Below, in pieces: positions 61,968 through 64,000 of a DNA stretch of 64,000 bases (positions are counted from its first letter, which is position 1; each line of letters opens with the position of its first letter). The translations under genes were made by a program, and so were the position numbers. Source of the stretch: Anthracocystis setariae (taxonomy: Eukaryota; Basidiomycota; Ustilaginomycetes; Ustilaginales; Ustilaginaceae); contig CAKMXJ010000016.1 in the NCBI GenBank assembly GCA_928724745.1, positions 448,501 to 512,500 on the forward strand, read 5' to 3'. The notes below the pieces were generated by a model that saw only the letters and a list, made by a program, of their open reading frames with translations, had not been told where the DNA came from and made no database searches.

Positions 61968-63819
61968 TCAGTACTGAATGTAGCGGCGGTGTGTGAGCTT
62001 CGGGAGGGCCGATAATTGTTTTTGGTTGACCTTTGTGGGTCCTTTTATCCTTTTCTGATTTTTTGTTTCGCGTTTGAATTTTCCTTGAGGCGTTTCGGCA
62101 AGCTGTCAAGTAATGCCGGGTATTTACATAGGCAGGGTCCAACGTTCATTACTGAGTGTTGGGTTTCGTTGTCGGTTTTTGGCATTCGATCCCGAGTGCG
62201 TCCCTGTTGGCCGTAATCTTGTTCTTCTCGAGTGCCTTCGTCAAGATGTCGGCCAATTGATCATTTGTCGATACTGGTTTCACAGAGAGCACCCCTGATT
62301 CCTGGTACTCTCGTGTGATGTGGTACTTGAGCCTGAAATGCTTGGTTCTGTTATGGAACTTCGGCTCTTTGCTGAGCTCGATTGCTGCTCTGTTGTCTAC
62401 CATGAGGTCTGTCGGAGTTTTGATTTGCAAGCCGAGTTCAGACATTACCCATCAAGTCCATATGATCTCCTTACCGGCCTCTGCCATCGCGACGTATTCA
62501 GCGTATGTGGTGGAGTCCGTGATGATCGACTGGAGTTTTGATACCCAGCTGTACGGCATTGAAGCGACAGTGTTGACAATTCCAGATGTGGATCGCGATG
62601 TCTCAGTGTCCCCCGCGTGATCTGCATCGGTGTATGTGCGCAACCATTTTCCAAAGTCAACATTCGATGTTGAATGTTGGGAATCGAGTATGCGTCTGTA
62701 CATTAGTCCGTGCGTGTTGGTTCCCTTGAGGTAACGGAGTAGGTGTTTCGCTTGGACCATGGCATTTGCATGTGGATGTGCAAGTTCTCGGCTGAGCTTT
62801 TGGATTGCGAAGGCAATGTCAGGTCTGGTGCAGGTAGCTATGTATAGCATCTGGCCGATGATGCTTCTGTACGTGGAGTGTTCTTGTGGGGGGAGCGGCT
62901 CTCCTCCTTTGAGGTCGCTACTTGGGTTAAGTGGTGTGTGGACGATGTTCGCGGATTCTAGGCCGTATGTTGTGAGGAGGCGATTGATGTAACTGGTCTG
63001 CGTTAGGTGGATCGTCTTCGAAGTTTGGTCGACTTGTATGCCGAGGATATAATCCAATAGTTCGCCGCCGGTCATCTTGAAATGCTTTCGAAGCTCAGTC
63101 ATGACACTGGAGGCTGAGTCTTTGTTCTCAGCGAAGATGAGGATGTCATCAACGTAGAGTGTTAAGATCACGCGACCGGTCTCAGCATTCGATACTGAAT
63201 GTTTGATATATAGTGCCGAATCGTGTTTACTCCTTGTGAATCCCATTCCTCGCAGTGTGGAGTCCGCCTTGTGGTACCAAGTCCGCCCAGCTTGCTTGAG
63301 TCCGTAGAGTGACTTATTCAGCTTGCAGACCGATCCATCGAGTGATCCTCGCGGATACTCTGGTGTTGGCGGTGGCCTCATGTAGAGGTCTTTGTCGATC
63401 TCGCCGTTCAGGTATGCGGTCGAGACATCCATTTGGTAAATGCTCCATCCAACTTGTAAGCTGATGATCATCAAGAGTCTCAGAGTGGAGATCTTGACTA
63501 CTGGGGCGAAGGTCTCATCATAGTCGATGCCGTGTTTCTGGGCGAATCCTTGGGCCACAAGTCTTGCTTTGTACTTATCGATCGATCCATCTGACTTTCT
63601 CTTAATCTTGAAGACCCATCGGCTTCCGATGATGTTGGATCCAGATGGTGGTTTGGTCATCGTCCATGTGTTGTTGTCTTTGTGCGACAGAAGTTCTTTA
63701 TCGATTGCTTCTTTCCACAAGTTCCAATCTGGTCTTCGATACGCTTGAGCGATTGTGCGAGGTTCATCATCGAGTTGTCCAACTGGATCGGTGGTTTCAA
63801 CATCCGATACTGAAAGTTC
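61962..63819 (-). repeat. Dispersed palindromic motifs in element B
   Basis: Copies at 61962-61982 (over the start codon of the additional ORF), 62140-62161 (over the pol stop), 62658-62679, 63183-63204 and 63798-63819. All lie at positions equivalent to those in element A, with a few substitutions in each. Confidence 0.85.
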
Positions 63820-64000
63820 CAACTCGTCGACGACTTCTCGTACCGCGTTGGCCTGGAGCCTTGGCGATCCCGGCGGTGACCCAGGGGGAGTTGCTATCCC
63901 TTGCGCGCGTTCTTCTGGGGTTAGGTAAGGCAAAGTATTGCGTTCAGGGATTTCGTTGAGGGTTGCGATATCAGTGTTGTTGGTGCGTGTTTCGGTGGGT
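62149..64000 (-). pseudogene. Partial Ty1/copia pol of element B with a nonsense codon
   Basis: C-terminal part of pol (linker after integrase, reverse transcriptase with YVDD, RNase H), open to the window edge. An in-frame TGA at 62452-62454 stands where element A has CGA (Arg in EIIWTRWVMSELGL), removing the last 100 residues including the end of RNase H. The change is a single C-to-T transition at a CpG. Otherwise the two copies are closely similar. Confidence 0.9.

Larger units (their letters stand above)
50926..64000 (-). mobile_element. Ty1/copia element B, interrupted and partial
   Basis: Older member of the family, oriented leftward and running off the right edge. Seen here are the 3' LTR (50926-51870), a polypurine tract, the additional frame split in two (51945-53049 and 61310-61967) by insertion of element A, and the 3' half of gag-pol (62149-64000). 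About 4.8 kb of it is visible once element A is subtracted. Gag, protease, integrase core, PBS and 5' LTR would lie beyond 64000. Confidence 0.9.

Overview
The window looks like nuclear DNA of a smut-type basidiomycete (Ustilaginomycotina; Ustilago, Sporisorium or Pseudozyma relatives). This is inferred from compact, intron-poor genes on both strands, short introns with GTAAGT/GTATGT donors, long low-complexity Ser/Pro/Gln tails on regulatory proteins, and protein families typical of that lineage (a long Erf2-type DHHC acyltransferase, a Whi3/Scw1-type RRM protein, an Unc-93-like transporter). No species can be named from the sequence alone.

Positions 1 to about 48,500 are ordinary gene-dense chromosome. 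In order: a candidate eIF4E-binding (4E-T-like) protein; isovaleryl-CoA dehydrogenase; LTO1 (CIA adaptor for ABCE1/Rli1); a Whi3/Scw1-like RRM protein; eIF3k; isopentenyl-diphosphate isomerase; ribosomal protein uL6 (RPL9); an Unc-93-like membrane protein; cytosolic threonyl-tRNA synthetase; a WW-domain protein; a GCIP-like/kynureninase fusion; a glycerol-3-phosphate acyltransferase/gamma-glutamylcyclotransferase-like fusion; mitochondrial Met-tRNA formyltransferase; Erf2; a kynurenine aminotransferase; an INO80F/TFPT-like coiled-coil protein; a PP2A activator; an uncharacterised helical protein; a Dot5/PrxQ peroxiredoxin; and a large ankyrin protein. Translation factors are frequent (eIF3k, uL6, ThrRS, Fmt1, LTO1, 4E-T-like), but nothing indicates a functional cluster. 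Two tryptophan/kynurenine enzymes lie within about 13 kb of each other without being adjacent.

From about 50,170 to the end the window is transposon territory. A 650-bp TIR element flanked by TA (50176-50825) is followed by two Ty1/copia retrotransposons of one family, both on the minus strand. Element A (53050-61309, 8,260 bp) is structurally complete: two 944-bp LTRs that read as identical, a 5-bp target duplication (CTGTT), a PBS, a polypurine tract, one uninterrupted gag-pol frame (1,471 aa) and an additional 563-aa frame downstream of pol. It is inserted into that same additional frame of an older copy, element B (50926 to beyond 64000), whose pol carries one nonsense codon.

The most unusual biology is in this retrotransposon family. 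The additional frame encodes a Cys-rich segment with C-x2-C-x6-C-x19-C-x2-C-x6-C spacing, like a fungal Zn2Cys6 DNA-binding cluster. The LTRs and gag-pol are studded with a palindromic element of about 22 bp (arms CAACAYTC and GARTGTTG, arms co-varying between copies). It lies in loops and linkers of the polyprotein, mostly in one reading frame, and also covers the pol stop codon and the start codon of the additional frame. I infer a possible self-recognition system (factor plus dispersed sites, analogous in logic to VANC/VANDAL in plants). The alternatives are RNA hairpins or an in-frame mobile palindrome. The two host gene fusions are the next most interesting items.
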